Below, piece after piece: positions 24,639-33,474 of a DNA stretch of 45,761 nucleotides. The translations under genes were made by a program, and so were the position numbers. The notes beneath the pieces are model-generated. The model did not search any database, was not told where the DNA came from, and worked only from the letters and a program-made list of their open reading frames with translations. Location of the stretch: IMG/VR virus record IMGVR_UViG_3300021347_000006, positions 1 to 45,761 of that record. One strand, written 5' to 3'. Every line of letters starts with the position of its first letter. Within the stretch, counting starts at the first letter, position 1. This stretch comes from a virus.

Positions 24639-24806
24639 TTACTTGGTTAGTTTTTTTATGGCTTCTTCTAGGTGTTTGAAGGCTTCGTAAATGTGACCGT
24701 ATATTTCTTTGTTTTCATCATTTTTAATTGAATCTTGTAAAAATACATGACCAACAGTTTCTAACATGCCTTTGGCTTTGATTAATAGTTCTAGGTAATA
24801 TCTCAT
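24639..24806 (-). CDS. small hypothetical protein, 55 aa
   Basis: A 55-codon frame, MRYYLELLIKAKGMLETVGH..., fills the gap between the coat-gene terminator and the promoter. It predicts two amphipathic helices with a charged EEAIKKLTK end. No good ribosome site precedes the ATG, and it begins just after the terminator, so expression would depend on read-through. It is plausible but weakly supported. Confidence 0.4.
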   Translation of the reverse strand: MRYYLELLIKAKGMLETVGHVFLQDSIKNDENKEIYGHIYEAFKHLEEAIKKLTK

Positions 24807-24822
24807 GACAAAATTTTAACAC

Positions 24823-24848
24823 AAAAAAAGGGAGCCGAAGCTCCCTTT
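24823..24848 (-). terminator. rho-independent terminator after coat gene
   Basis: On the minus strand GGGAGC-TTCG-GCTCCC forms a perfect 6-bp stem with a TTCG tetraloop (24845-24830), flanked by AAA/TTT and followed by seven T. It lies 17-42 bases after the coat-protein stop codon. This is the clearest terminator of the late operon. Confidence 0.85.
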
Positions 24849-24864
24849 ACGGTTCTGAAGAAAC

Positions 24865-25782
24865 TTAAGCTCCTTGTGATCCGAAAACACCACGCCAGTT
24901 AGAGACACCGAATGAGTATCTTTCTCTAGCTCTGTATCTGATGTTGCCTGTTGAAAATTCAGGTTCCATTGTGGTTTCCATTCCAGTTCTTTGGAACATT
25001 TTTAAACCTTCACCATCAGCGTTCACAGATGTCATAATGAAATATGCATCAGGATCGTTTAGATAATGGTTTACTGAGAAACCGTTAGGTACAGATGACT
25101 GATTTCTAATTGAGTTGATGTCATTGTCAGCAGTTCCTACTCTACCCGGAGTATTTAATAGCCTATCAGCTACAAATGTGAGTTGAGGTGGAACAATTAA
25201 CTTGTCAGGTCTTACTGCAATAGTAAGATTTCTGTCATCAACAAAAGTTGAAATGTCAATTATGTTGTCTTCTAAAGAAGTTTCGTTCAAGTCAGCCATT
25301 GTTGTTGCTCTGTTAGCAGCAGTACCACCACCCGCAAGCGGATGAGCAGTAGAAATCAATGTTTGACCATCACCAATAGTGTAATCAGTATCGAACGCAT
25401 TGTTTAATACATTTGCACCTTTTACTTCTTTAGTGTGTTGCATGGATCGAGCTAAGGCTTTTGTATACCTTCTGCCTAATTGGTCATACAAGTTATCTTC
25501 GATTGCTTCTTCAGTTAATGCAAAAGCAAGAGCCACAGTTTCGTGTGTATATCTTGCAGTATAGCCTTCTGAAGCATTATCAAAGTTAACGCCTGCACCC
25601 TCTTCCTTGACAGGAGCAGCACCGAATCCAACAACCAATACTTCTTCTTCAAAGGCTCTTTCAGAGTCTTCTACAGAATACAGTTCTTCATACTCGTTGT
25701 TGTATTCGTCATATTCTAGCCCAAATAAAGCATTTAGACCCGGTTCTAGTTCTTTCGCAAGTTGCGATCTACTTATAGCCAT
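24865..25782 (-). CDS. major capsid protein (HK97 fold, Mu gpT-like)
   Basis: The 305-aa protein has the layout of Mu gpT-type coat proteins: a helical N-terminus (LAKELEPGLNALFGLEYDEY), an E-loop-like region, YTHETVALAFALTEEAIEDN at about 78-97 and LIVPPQLTFVADRLLNTPGR in the C-terminal half. It forms the icosahedral shell. Gene order portal-scaffold-coat confirms the call. An AAGGTAGGTG ribosome region precedes the ATG, and a strong terminator follows, so transcripts ending after the coat gene should be abundant. Confidence 0.85.
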   Translation of the reverse strand: MAISRSQLAKELEPGLNALFGLEYDEYNNEYEELYSVEDSERAFEEEVLVVGFGAAPVKEEGAGVNFDNASEGYTARYTHETVALAFALTEEAIEDNLYDQLGRRYTKALARSMQHTKEVKGANVLNNAFDTDYTIGDGQTLISTAHPLAGGGTAANRATTMADLNETSLEDNIIDISTFVDDRNLTIAVRPDKLIVPPQLTFVADRLLNTPGRVGTADNDINSIRNQSSVPNGFSVNHYLNDPDAYFIMTSVNADGEGLKMFQRTGMETTMEPEFSTGNIRYRARERYSFGVSNWRGVFGSQGA

Positions 25783-25794
25783 TTGTCACCTACC

Positions 25795-26379
25795 TTATGC
25801 TAGACCTGCGGATTTTACGCCACAGATATGATTTTGAATTACGCATAATACATTAGTATTAGCACTACCTACATCTTCGTTGTCAGGGTCTTGAGAAATG
25901 TCAATAGCCTTCAAAGGAAGAGTTGTTGTTGTCGCACCTGTTGTGACATCTAGTTCTACTCCTGAAATACCTGTATAGGTGCTTCCTGAGTTAGTGTCAA
26001 CAATATCAAAGTTACCAAACAGATCAGCCACTGGGAAAGTGTCGTCTGCCTGAACTTCAAATACTGTTTCAGGGTCGTCTACGATAAATGCAATTATATC
26101 TGAAGCATTAGTGCTTGCAGGATAGTAGTTGCTAAATATCTGCTCGGATGTTGTTGGGTCTGTGTACATACAGCCATTAAAAACTCCTACAACAGGAACG
26201 CTACTGCTAGCAGCAGCTCTTTCAACGGTTCCACCTGTGACTTGTTTCACGATGTCGCCTTGAAAGATTGAAGTTCCGTAGTTTGCAGCAATTCTATAAC
26301 GGCTTTGTCCGCCTGAATAGGGTGAGCCACCCATCATTCTTACAGGTTTCAGACCAAATGAAGCGTCTTTATTCGCCAT
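25795..26379 (-). CDS. capsid decoration / head-stabilising protein
   Basis: The 194-aa protein starts MANKDASFGLKPVRMMGGSP, the usual N-terminus of a marine phage family encoded next to the coat gene. It is beta-rich, with GDIVKQVTGGTVERA and VVGVFNGCMY. It probably binds the capsid surface. It lies 12 bases upstream of the coat gene and shares the AGGTAGGT ribosome region seen there. Confidence 0.6.
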   Translation of the reverse strand: MANKDASFGLKPVRMMGGSPYSGGQSRYRIAANYGTSIFQGDIVKQVTGGTVERAAASSSVPVVGVFNGCMYTDPTTSEQIFSNYYPASTNASDIIAFIVDDPETVFEVQADDTFPVADLFGNFDIVDTNSGSTYTGISGVELDVTTGATTTTLPLKAIDISQDPDNEDVGSANTNVLCVIQNHICGVKSAGLA

Positions 26380-26388
26380 GTTAGTTAC

Positions 26389-26865
26389 CTACCTTTTTTT
26401 TCCAAATGATACATTCGATTTTCTATCGGAAGAATACTTCACATACTTGTTATTGCCTTGAACTTCACTGAACATTGTATTATCAAGAGCTTGGTTCTGT
26501 TGAACATTTCTGTTCTTGTAATGCTCGTTCCGTTCTTTGACAGTTTCTGTTGGTATTTTAGCCAATATCAAACCACCTACGCTTATGACACCTGCATGTC
26601 TTCCATGTTCGATTGTAGGTAAAGGGAAATCAGGCATTTCGTCTTGTCGGACAAACTCCCATCCTTCTCTCATTCGGGCAGAAACATTGTTCCTGTCCTC
26701 TACTCCTACATACTCTGCCCTAATCCAACGGTATTGATAACCATCGGGTGCAGGTGGAGTCTCTAACATCCTTGCAGGTTGCCAAGGCTTTCTTCTAGCA
26801 TTTTTATCGTGTTGCTCTTCGTCACGAGATGTACGGGTTACATTATCAATCGCATCTAAATCCAT
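26389..26865 (-). CDS. conserved head-module protein, 158 aa
   Basis: Not named. The protein has PPAPDGYQYRWIRAEYVG and REGWEFVRQDEMPDF, a conserved pattern in marine phages between scaffold and coat genes. It is highly charged with a disordered C-terminus (SSDRKSNVSFGKKR). I start it at 26865 behind AAGGAG, overlapping the scaffold stop as TAATG; the longer frame to 26916 would lie inside the scaffold gene. It may be a minor head protein. Confidence 0.6.
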   Translation of the reverse strand: MDLDAIDNVTRTSRDEEQHDKNARRKPWQPARMLETPPAPDGYQYRWIRAEYVGVEDRNNVSARMREGWEFVRQDEMPDFPLPTIEHGRHAGVISVGGLILAKIPTETVKERNEHYKNRNVQQNQALDNTMFSEVQGNNKYVKYSSDRKSNVSFGKKR

Positions 26866-27803
26866 TATTTTGCTCCTTCTATTTTCATCATCTCTTTGCC
26901 TACACGCTTGAGCCACTCTTCGTTACTCATGCCATAAGGCTTTAAGTTGCTTTTAACAGAAGCATGGTTAGAATTAATCCTAATTCCGCTTCTCTTCCCT
27001 TGTGCTTTTTGACGGCTTCCAGTAGAAGCTGAAGCTACTCTCTGCACAGATGAGTTTGCTTCCTTGCTGTCGTTAGGTTCAACCATATCAGGGTAAACCT
27101 TCTTTAATCTGTTGTCTAACTCTTCGTAATACTCTTCACTAGAGCCATCGTAACCTTCAGCTTCGAGGTCCTCATGTATTCCCATGGCAGTGTAAGTTTT
27201 TACTCTGTCTTTTTGGAACCATGTGTTCTTCTCTGCCCAAGCTAACGCTTTAGAGTCAGGCTTAGGTTTATCATACACTGAAGTTTGATTGTTTGGAACA
27301 CTTTGTTGTGTTGGTTGTTGCACAGGTTGTTCCGCTTGAAAGCTGTGTTGTTCTTGTTGCATTTTTGCCAATCTGACCCTTTCTTCTTCAAGGGACACTT
27401 TGTTCAATAATTCAACGCTTTTAAGCTCAAGCTCGGCATCATTAGTTTCTCTTGCTTTTTTGTACAAGTCTTCTGCTTGTTGCCTTTGGGACTTCACACG
27501 ATTTTCATATTCATCGGTGTAGCTTTTATCCAAGGCTGATGCTTTGGTTTTCACTGTGTTGTATTCACTGGCTAGTGAATAATATTTGTTTTCCGCTTGT
27601 GAAGCTCTTTCTTCAGCCAAACGAATTCTTTCGTTTAACTTGTTTATTCTTTTGCTTACACCACGGGTGTATTTATCAAGTTCATCATCTCCGCCTGAGT
27701 CGGTTGATGCCTCTTGAGTCTCTTCAGGAATTTCTACAGATTCTGTAGCTTCCTGTTGATCGTCAAGTTGAACCTGAAGTTCTTCGTTTGTTTCTTCAAT
27801 CAT
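26865..27803 (-). CDS. capsid scaffold protein
   Basis: The 312-aa protein is what a scaffold should look like: a very acidic N-terminus, a long charged helix predicted as coiled coil at about residues 48-155 and a Gln-rich linker. It has a conserved WFQKDRVKTYTAMGIH segment and a basic C-terminal end (GKRSGIRINSNH) to bind the coat protein. It lies between the co-chaperonin and the coat genes, the usual scaffold position (T7 gp9-like). Confidence 0.75.
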   Translation of the reverse strand: MIEETNEELQVQLDDQQEATESVEIPEETQEASTDSGGDDELDKYTRGVSKRINKLNERIRLAEERASQAENKYYSLASEYNTVKTKASALDKSYTDEYENRVKSQRQQAEDLYKKARETNDAELELKSVELLNKVSLEEERVRLAKMQQEQHSFQAEQPVQQPTQQSVPNNQTSVYDKPKPDSKALAWAEKNTWFQKDRVKTYTAMGIHEDLEAEGYDGSSEEYYEELDNRLKKVYPDMVEPNDSKEANSSVQRVASASTGSRQKAQGKRSGIRINSNHASVKSNLKPYGMSNEEWLKRVGKEMMKIEGAK

Positions 27804-27811
27804 ATGATCTC

Positions 27812-28261
27812 CTATGCTGAAACGATGTCATCAGGGTTAAGAATGGTAGCAATGACTTCATCATCATTAATAATTCTGACTTCGCTATCATCCGCCAATT
27901 TAAACCTAGAGCCTGCATATCTACCTATAAGCACCCACTGACCCTTTTCGCACCAAGGAGTTTTATCTCTAAACCTTCTTTCATCTTGGTAACATTCAGG
28001 ACCCATGGCTACTACATAAGCAACTACAGTCGCTAAGGTTTCCTTTTCTATGGTTTCCTTTGTCAGTAAGATGCCACCTTCGGTAACACCTTTACCTCTA
28101 TAAGGTAAAACCAAAATACGCCAACCAGTTGGTTGAGGCATTCTTTCGACAACACTTTTGTCAATCAATGATGGGTCTAAAACCCTTTCATCTTCTTTTA
28201 CAAAAGCCTCATCTAAACTTATTGTATCCTCTTCTTTCTCTACTTTAACTTCTTTAGTCAT
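27812..28261 (-). CDS. groES: GroES-like co-chaperonin
   Basis: The 149-aa protein carries a Cpn10 core at about residues 41-145. It shows the N-terminal strand PTGWRILVLPY (44-54), the mobile loop region KGVTEGGILLTKE (57-69) that docks on GroEL, and the typical VxAxVVAMGPE and GQWVLIGRYAG strands. It is longer than host GroES (about 97 aa) owing to an acidic N-terminal extension of about 40 residues. Like T4 gp31 it could redirect host GroEL to fold the coat protein; its position between portal and scaffold supports this. I start it at 28261 behind AAGGAG, overlapping the previous stop by 8 bases. Confidence 0.85.
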   Translation of the reverse strand: MTKEVKVEKEEDTISLDEAFVKEDERVLDPSLIDKSVVERMPQPTGWRILVLPYRGKGVTEGGILLTKETIEKETLATVVAYVVAMGPECYQDERRFRDKTPWCEKGQWVLIGRYAGSRFKLADDSEVRIINDDEVIATILNPDDIVSA

Positions 28262-28454
28262 CGACAATATCTCCTTCGTCATGTAAGTGTTCTTTTATCT
28301 TATCATGAATATAGGATATTGCTGAGATTTCTCCCATTAAAAATTGATAATTATCCATGTCTTTAATTCCACCTGACATGACAATATCTTGTACTTGCTC
28401 CTCTCTACTTTTTAAATCTTTTCTCAGAGCATGAATAAAATCATACTTGTCCAT
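28254..28454 (-). CDS. hypothetical protein, 66 aa
   Basis: A small helical protein (DFIHALRKDLKSREEQVQDI, then EISAISYIHDKIKEH) that I have seen in similar marine phage head modules. It overlaps the GroES-like gene by 8 bases and is translationally coupled to it. Function unknown. Confidence 0.6.
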   Translation of the reverse strand: MDKYDFIHALRKDLKSREEQVQDIVMSGGIKDMDNYQFLMGEISAISYIHDKIKEHLHDEGDIVDD

Positions 28455-28457
28455 AGA

Positions 28458-28619
28458 TTAATACACTCCACTGAAATTATTGCCTCTCAAAGCAGCTCCT
28501 TTTCCTCTGCTTTTGCCTTTACCACTGCCCGGTTTGAATGGTTCAACCTTGACCTTTTTTGGCTGAGACAATGGAATGCTTCCTTGACCTTTTATTTTTA
28601 GGCTAGTTTTTGCTTTCAT
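28458..28619 (-). CDS. small basic protein, 53 aa
   Basis: A frame of 53 codons fills the gap between the lysine-repeat and 66-aa genes. It starts MKAKTSLKIKGQGSIPLSQP, is preceded by AGGAG, and ends GKGAALRGNNFSGVY, a basic, glycine-rich motif recurring in small marine phage proteins. Function unknown. Confidence 0.6.
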   Translation of the reverse strand: MKAKTSLKIKGQGSIPLSQPKKVKVEPFKPGSGKGKSRGKGAALRGNNFSGVY

Positions 28620-28653
28620 TGTTTACTCCTGTTAATAAATTAATTATACCTGT

Positions 28654-28890
28654 TTACTTTTTAGTAACAGGCTTTTTCTTCGCAACTGTTTTTTTCTTCG
28701 CAACTGTTTTTTTCTTCGCAGGAGCTTTTTTAGCTTTTGGCTTAGGTGCTTCTTCTATAGCCACCTCTACTTCAGGTTCCATAACCTCAATGCTTTTTAA
28801 CATGGCTTCTGCATTTTGCTCTTTAGCCTTTTGAAGCATTTTCTTTTCTTTTATCTGCTCTTGAATTTTTTTATTGATTGAACTTGTCAT
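28654..28890 (-). CDS. lysine-repeat histone-H1-like protein, 78 aa
   Basis: The N-terminal half is a charged helix. The C-terminal 30 residues are a low-complexity lysine/alanine/proline tail with the unit KKKTVA repeated, encoded by an 18-bp tandem repeat at about 28680-28720. It looks like the DNA-binding tail of bacterial H1-like proteins. The gene overlaps the portal stop by 4 bases. It may bind DNA, but this is inferred from composition. Confidence 0.6.
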   Translation of the reverse strand: MTSSINKKIQEQIKEKKMLQKAKEQNAEAMLKSIEVMEPEVEVAIEEAPKPKAKKAPAKKKTVAKKKTVAKKKPVTKK

Positions 28891-31367
28891 TTATTCATCC
28901 TCGCTTGTAAGTCGATTAATTTTAACTCAGCCTGTTGTCTAAGTCTTTCTTTTGCAATGTCATTTTTTTCTGATGCAACCATTGCTTGTTGGTCTGCTTT
29001 TTGTTGTTGTAATTGCAACTCAGCAGATTTTTCCATGGCATCTTGTTGCTCTTTAGAAGCAAACTGTTGGTTTTTCAAGTCAATCTCTTTATCACGCAAG
29101 CCAAGTTCTTGTTGTCTAATAGCGACCAATGGGTCTTGCTGTGGTGGTGGTTGAATTGAAGCTAAGAACTCACTTGAAAGTTGTGCCAAGATTGGCGAAC
29201 TCATGCTTTCAATAATGCCTTGCACTTGTTGTTGTACCATCATTTGTGATTGTGGATCAAGTGTTTGTGCCTGTTGCATCATTTGTTGTATTTGTTGTTG
29301 TGCTTCAGGTGGCATTTGTTGTTCTGCTATTTGGTTAGCTAAGAATTGTAAATGTTGCATGACATGAGCAATAATCATAGATTGCAACTGTGGGTTCATT
29401 TGCACGCCTTGTGTCAAAAACAAACTCTTGTGTGCTTCTATGTGTGCTTCATGATTTTGTTCTGCAAAAGCATTAGCAGGAATACCCTGCAATAAACCAC
29501 TGTTTTCTATACCTGCATCTACAGGTTTAGGTGTCATATCTTGTGGTGGCAATAACAAAGCTTCTATGTTATCCACACCAAGTGCAGAATACATTCTGTA
29601 ATAAGCCTCATATATACCCTGTGGTCCATGTATTTCAGGATTCGATTGCACCATAGTTAATAGTTCTTGTGCCATGACTATTCTTTGACTCATGGAGAAT
29701 ATGTTTGGATCAGATACAGGTATGACATCTACCTTCTTGCTAAAGTCTTCTAATTTTATTTCTTTTGAGCCACTACCTGTTTCATATGGATAGACTGGTG
29801 GCAAGAATTCACCAAAGACTCTAGCCAAAATTTTAAATTCTGTTCTTTGTGAGTAATGCAATCTTTTGTGAATTGCACTCATGACTTTTGTACCCTTTTC
29901 TAATAAAGCTACAGTTGTACCAACAGGCATAGCTGCATTACTATCACCAATATTCATATCGGCAATAGATGCAAATCTTTTACCACTGTCAACCAATAAT
30001 CCAAGCAAGCTAAATAAAACTCCACTTGGTTCTTTATAAGGCAATGGCATCAATGCATCACGCAAAGCACCACCCGGTGCGTCTATATCTCTAAATTCAC
30101 CCGGTTGTAAAGGAGATGCTTCATCTCTAATTCTTATGCCTCTAGCTTTAAAACCTGCTGGTAAATTAGATAATGTACCTGCGTCTATAAGCTGTCTTAA
30201 AATAGATGTCGTGGCTTTAGATAAACCACCAATCATGTGTGATAGACCTAAACCATAAAAACCTAAGCCCGGTAAGAACTTGTATTGTACAAAGTAATTA
30301 ATTTTATTTTTAATTGGGTCATTTGGCTCATAGTTTCTTCTGACAGATAAAACTTTTTGTGAAGACTCGTCAATGGTAATTATATAAGGGAGCTTTAATC
30401 CTGTTGGCTCACCATTTTCGTCTAAGTCTTCAAAGCCTTCTATTTCTGCAACTGTATGTATTTCATACAACCGTCTTTGTTCATCGTTGTTATACTCAGG
30501 CTCAACACCTTGTATCTTATCTATTTCCTCTGTAACCGTGTCTCTTGTTTCTACCTCGCTTCCTAATAAATCTATATCTGCATAAAAACCTGAAAGCTGT
30601 AATTTTCTTACTTCATTGTTGCTCATAGAAACAATGTGAGTCACTCGTTCTGCACTCAACAAATCGGTTGCTTCGTATGGAACTAACAAATCTTCAGAAG
30701 GTACAAACTTTGATACAGGTCTTCTAATGGATGCATCGTAATAAACTTTTTTAAATGCACTACCTGATAACGGTAGATAAAATAACAATTGATCCAACTC
30801 AGGATCATATTCAGGCATTTCGTTCATGATGTAATAATTCATAAACTCAGCAACTCTTTCTGCTTGCATTTCTGTGTTGGCATCTCTTTGCCCAACTATC
30901 TGTGTTTTGACAGGTCCTTGTGCAGGCAAGAGTTCTTTGTAAGCTTGTGCTTGAAACTGAGTTACAGATTCAGCCAAGATAGGATGAATAACGCCACTAG
31001 AACCTTCAAAAGGTTGGCTTCTTTGTTCATCAAATCTCATACCAAGATACTTAAGACCATCTGTGTAAGTCTTCATCCACTCTTTACGAGATTCTTTGTC
31101 GTTTTCTACATCGTTGATTAGTTTTTTGGATATAGAGCCTAAAACATAATCATCCAAATATTCGGCTAAGTTAGCGTCAAATGGCATTTCTTGTTCTACT
31201 TCTTCTTCGGCTTCATCAATAATAATTTCATTATCATTTATGGTAACCTCTAAAGAGTCCATAAGCTGTTCTTCAAACGAAGGTGCTTCTGCTTCTATAT
31301 CAACAGCTTTGCCCTGATCAACAATGTCAGGATTGTCTTCTGTGCCTAATTTTCTTTCTATTGCCAT
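28887..31367 (-). CDS. portal protein (P22-like)
   Basis: The 826-aa protein forms the dodecameric ring through which DNA enters and leaves the head. An acidic N-terminus is followed by the portal core: a helical SRKEWMKTYTDGLKYLGM region, QPFEGSSGVIHPILAESVTQ at about 118-137, VPYEATDLLSAERVTH, and GLGFYGLGLSHMIGGLSKAT. The C-terminal 200 residues are Gln-rich helices (QQQMMQQAQT-type), like the long barrel of P22 gp1. It follows TerL and the 58-aa gene. The call is firm; the barrel is inferred from composition. Confidence 0.85.
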   Translation of the reverse strand: MAIERKLGTEDNPDIVDQGKAVDIEAEAPSFEEQLMDSLEVTINDNEIIIDEAEEEVEQEMPFDANLAEYLDDYVLGSISKKLINDVENDKESRKEWMKTYTDGLKYLGMRFDEQRSQPFEGSSGVIHPILAESVTQFQAQAYKELLPAQGPVKTQIVGQRDANTEMQAERVAEFMNYYIMNEMPEYDPELDQLLFYLPLSGSAFKKVYYDASIRRPVSKFVPSEDLLVPYEATDLLSAERVTHIVSMSNNEVRKLQLSGFYADIDLLGSEVETRDTVTEEIDKIQGVEPEYNNDEQRRLYEIHTVAEIEGFEDLDENGEPTGLKLPYIITIDESSQKVLSVRRNYEPNDPIKNKINYFVQYKFLPGLGFYGLGLSHMIGGLSKATTSILRQLIDAGTLSNLPAGFKARGIRIRDEASPLQPGEFRDIDAPGGALRDALMPLPYKEPSGVLFSLLGLLVDSGKRFASIADMNIGDSNAAMPVGTTVALLEKGTKVMSAIHKRLHYSQRTEFKILARVFGEFLPPVYPYETGSGSKEIKLEDFSKKVDVIPVSDPNIFSMSQRIVMAQELLTMVQSNPEIHGPQGIYEAYYRMYSALGVDNIEALLLPPQDMTPKPVDAGIENSGLLQGIPANAFAEQNHEAHIEAHKSLFLTQGVQMNPQLQSMIIAHVMQHLQFLANQIAEQQMPPEAQQQIQQMMQQAQTLDPQSQMMVQQQVQGIIESMSSPILAQLSSEFLASIQPPPQQDPLVAIRQQELGLRDKEIDLKNQQFASKEQQDAMEKSAELQLQQQKADQQAMVASEKNDIAKERLRQQAELKLIDLQARMNK

Positions 31368-31390
31368 AGTGATTTATTATATATTAAAAA

Positions 31391-31567
31391 TTAATGTAAG
31401 ACCCTTTTCTCGTCTTCTTTGAATTGTACTAAGTCTGTTAACTCTCCTTGTACTATGTATCCATCTATTTCTGCTATGGCTTGAGCTACCTCAAAGTCTT
31501 CAGCGTGTATGTTAGGACCACAATATTCCTGACCGTCATGAATGAATTTTGTAACAAATATTTTCAT
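31391..31567 (-). CDS. small hypothetical protein, 58 aa
   Basis: A 58-codon frame lies between TerL and the portal. It begins MKIFVTKFIHDGQEYCGPNI and continues as a small mixed alpha/beta protein with an acidic C-terminal half. Its ATG overlaps the TerL stop by one base (TAATG), so it is coupled to TerL. Function unknown; compact packing supports it. Confidence 0.6.
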   Translation of the reverse strand: MKIFVTKFIHDGQEYCGPNIHAEDFEVAQAIAEIDGYIVQGELTDLVQFKEDEKRVLH

Positions 31568-33051
31568 TAGTAATAACTTAGCTTTCTTCTATCAAATGAT
31601 ACCTCATCTTCATAGTCTGTGCCTAGCTCAATTAAGCCTCCTTGTCTAATTCTCATTAACGCCATGGTAGCGGAGTCAGCAAAGTCATCGTTTTCTCCAT
31701 AAGGAAAAGAAGCCATTTCTTCAATAACTTCTTCAGCAAACGCATCTTCTGTTGCCCAAACCATGCCACTTTCAAACATGGGTGAAACAGAGTTCATTCT
31801 TGCTATTTTGTCTTGCCCTCTACTTGGTGAGTAAGATTGTACGGGTATGCCTATCTTTCTAAGTTCTTGTGTTAAAGGCGTACCACTGGCTTTTGCTTCA
31901 ATCAAAACAATATCAGGTTCCCAATATTTATATTCTTCTAAAGCTATTTTTTTCAACTCAGGAAAATCTACTCTATGTCTTGTTGCGTCCAACAATATGA
32001 CAGAAGCTTCATCGCCTTCTTCAGGATAAAATATGCCCCATGTCGTTATAGCCGAGTAGTCAGCCGTTTCTTTTGCACTAAATGCGGTGTCATAGCTTTG
32101 TATAATACACTCACACGAAGGAATCTCTTCACTCTCCCAAGTTTTCCACCATTCCCTTTTAATAATTGATCCACTTTCTGCTGTTGGATTTTGCATCCAC
32201 TGAGCATTCCATTTGGATACTGGTAAAGATGCTTTGACACCCAAGAGTTCTTCTTTCTTCCAAAACTCTGCCCACAAAGGCTCATCAGACTCAGGCATAA
32301 TTGCAGGAAACTCAACAAGCTCCCATTGGTCAGCGTGTGCTTCTGACTGTCTTTTAAGCAATCGACCTGCTAAGTCTTTGGTTGACCATCGTGTCATTAC
32401 TAAGATGATAGTACCGCCCGGCTGTAACCTTTGGCGTGGTCCTGATGTGTACCACTCCCAAGCTCCATCCATTGCAGTTGGTGACATGGCATCTTGCTCA
32501 GAATGTGGATCGTCAATGATTAATAAATCTGCACCACGACCTGTAATAGCACCACCAACTCCTGAGTAGAAAGCTTCACCGCCATCATTGGTTGTCCACC
32601 GACCTGCTGACTTGTTATCACCTGATAAACTAATATTAGGAAAAACGGTTTGATAATCTTCTGAGTCAATAATGTTTCTTACTCTACGACCAAACCTTAC
32701 AGCTAGTTCTGCGGTGTGAGTTGCTTGAATAATTTTAAGTGATGGATTTAGTCCCATCATCCATGCAGGAAAGAATGTCGATGCAAACTCTGATTTGGAA
32801 TGTCTTGGTGGTAAGCACACGATAAGTCTTTTTAGCTTGCCTTGTGCTATGCGATTAAATTTGTCTGCAAGTATCTTGTGGTGTCTGCCCATAATAAAGC
32901 CTTGCCACATCATTTGTACAAACTCTAAAAAATCATCTCTGCATTTGGTTCTCGCTTTGATGTTTTTCCATTTATCAATCAAAGCCAAGGCTTCTATCTG
33001 CTCATCCTTAGATAGAATTTCAAAAGATTTTATTTTGTCTAAATCAAGCAT
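31567..33051 (-). CDS. terL: terminase large subunit
   Basis: The 494-aa motor and nuclease packages DNA into the head. The ATPase part has a Walker-A-like PPRHSKSE at 81-88, Walker B LLIIDDP at 176-182 and the coupling motif TRW at 220-222. The RNase-H-like nuclease has D321 (SYDTAFS), E385 (LIEAKASG) and D456 (DDFADS). Motif order and length fit TerL. No small terminase is recognised nearby. The ATG at 33051 has no Shine-Dalgarno site and is preceded by a perfect hairpin (33057-33104). Confidence 0.9.
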   Translation of the reverse strand: MLDLDKIKSFEILSKDEQIEALALIDKWKNIKARTKCRDDFLEFVQMMWQGFIMGRHHKILADKFNRIAQGKLKRLIVCLPPRHSKSEFASTFFPAWMMGLNPSLKIIQATHTAELAVRFGRRVRNIIDSEDYQTVFPNISLSGDNKSAGRWTTNDGGEAFYSGVGGAITGRGADLLIIDDPHSEQDAMSPTAMDGAWEWYTSGPRQRLQPGGTIILVMTRWSTKDLAGRLLKRQSEAHADQWELVEFPAIMPESDEPLWAEFWKKEELLGVKASLPVSKWNAQWMQNPTAESGSIIKREWWKTWESEEIPSCECIIQSYDTAFSAKETADYSAITTWGIFYPEEGDEASVILLDATRHRVDFPELKKIALEEYKYWEPDIVLIEAKASGTPLTQELRKIGIPVQSYSPSRGQDKIARMNSVSPMFESGMVWATEDAFAEEVIEEMASFPYGENDDFADSATMALMRIRQGGLIELGTDYEDEVSFDRRKLSYY

Positions 33052-33056
33052 AAGGT

Positions 33057-33104
33057 GGGAAGTTGGAAAACATCTTTCTTAGGGGGGAGTAATACCAACT
33101 TCCC
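33057..33104 (-). promoter_or_regulatory. 10-bp inverted repeat before terL
   Basis: GGGAAGTTGG and CCAACTTCCC are perfect 10-base arms around a 28-base loop; the near arm ends five bases from the terL ATG. On the transcript this forms a stable hairpin over the initiation region, which has no other ribosome site. It is not a terminator, as no U-run follows. As DNA it could alternatively be a protein-binding or packaging site. Confidence 0.6.
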
Positions 33105-33159
33105 TAGACATGTAATTATGAGAGAGAGGAGATATTGAATAATACCCACAAGAAACATG

Positions 33160-33474
33160 TCATTCCTCATTTTCACACAGATAATCTTGTTTTAATAGTC
33201 CTAGAATGGCATATCCTGCTGTATCGATCCAACTGTCTAAATGTTGAGGATTTTGTGATATGCGAATTAATTTCATGCAAAGCATAATATTACAAGCATC
33301 GCTACCTGTTATCGGCTCTGCTATCTTGTTGCCCAATATGGCATTGATCATGTTTGCTAGGTTGTCAAAAAAATCATCAGAGCTACCGTAGTCATCATCT
33401 CTGTCTTCAAGAGTTTGCTGTAATTTAATTAATGCAGTCTCTAAGACAAAGGTATTACTTTTAAGTTTACTCAT
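33160..33474 (-). CDS. DUF6378 family protein, 104 aa
   Basis: The protein shows RDDDYGSSDDFFDNLANMIN and AEPITGSDACNIMLCMKLIR, then the helical AGYAILGLL, matching the phage DUF6378 family. Members are small helical proteins often near nucleotide or DNA genes and without an assigned activity. AGGAG precedes the ATG, and a copy of the AAGTGTT box (33491-33497) lies just upstream of it. Confidence 0.65.
   Translation of the reverse strand: MSKLKSNTFVLETALIKLQQTLEDRDDDYGSSDDFFDNLANMINAILGNKIAEPITGSDACNIMLCMKLIRISQNPQHLDSWIDTAGYAILGLLKQDYLCENEE

Noticed and set aside
24541-24640. Possible tRNA in the gap after the coat gene
   Set aside because: Stems can be drawn but no T-loop, acceptor stem or CCA pattern is present; it fits a leader behind a promoter.
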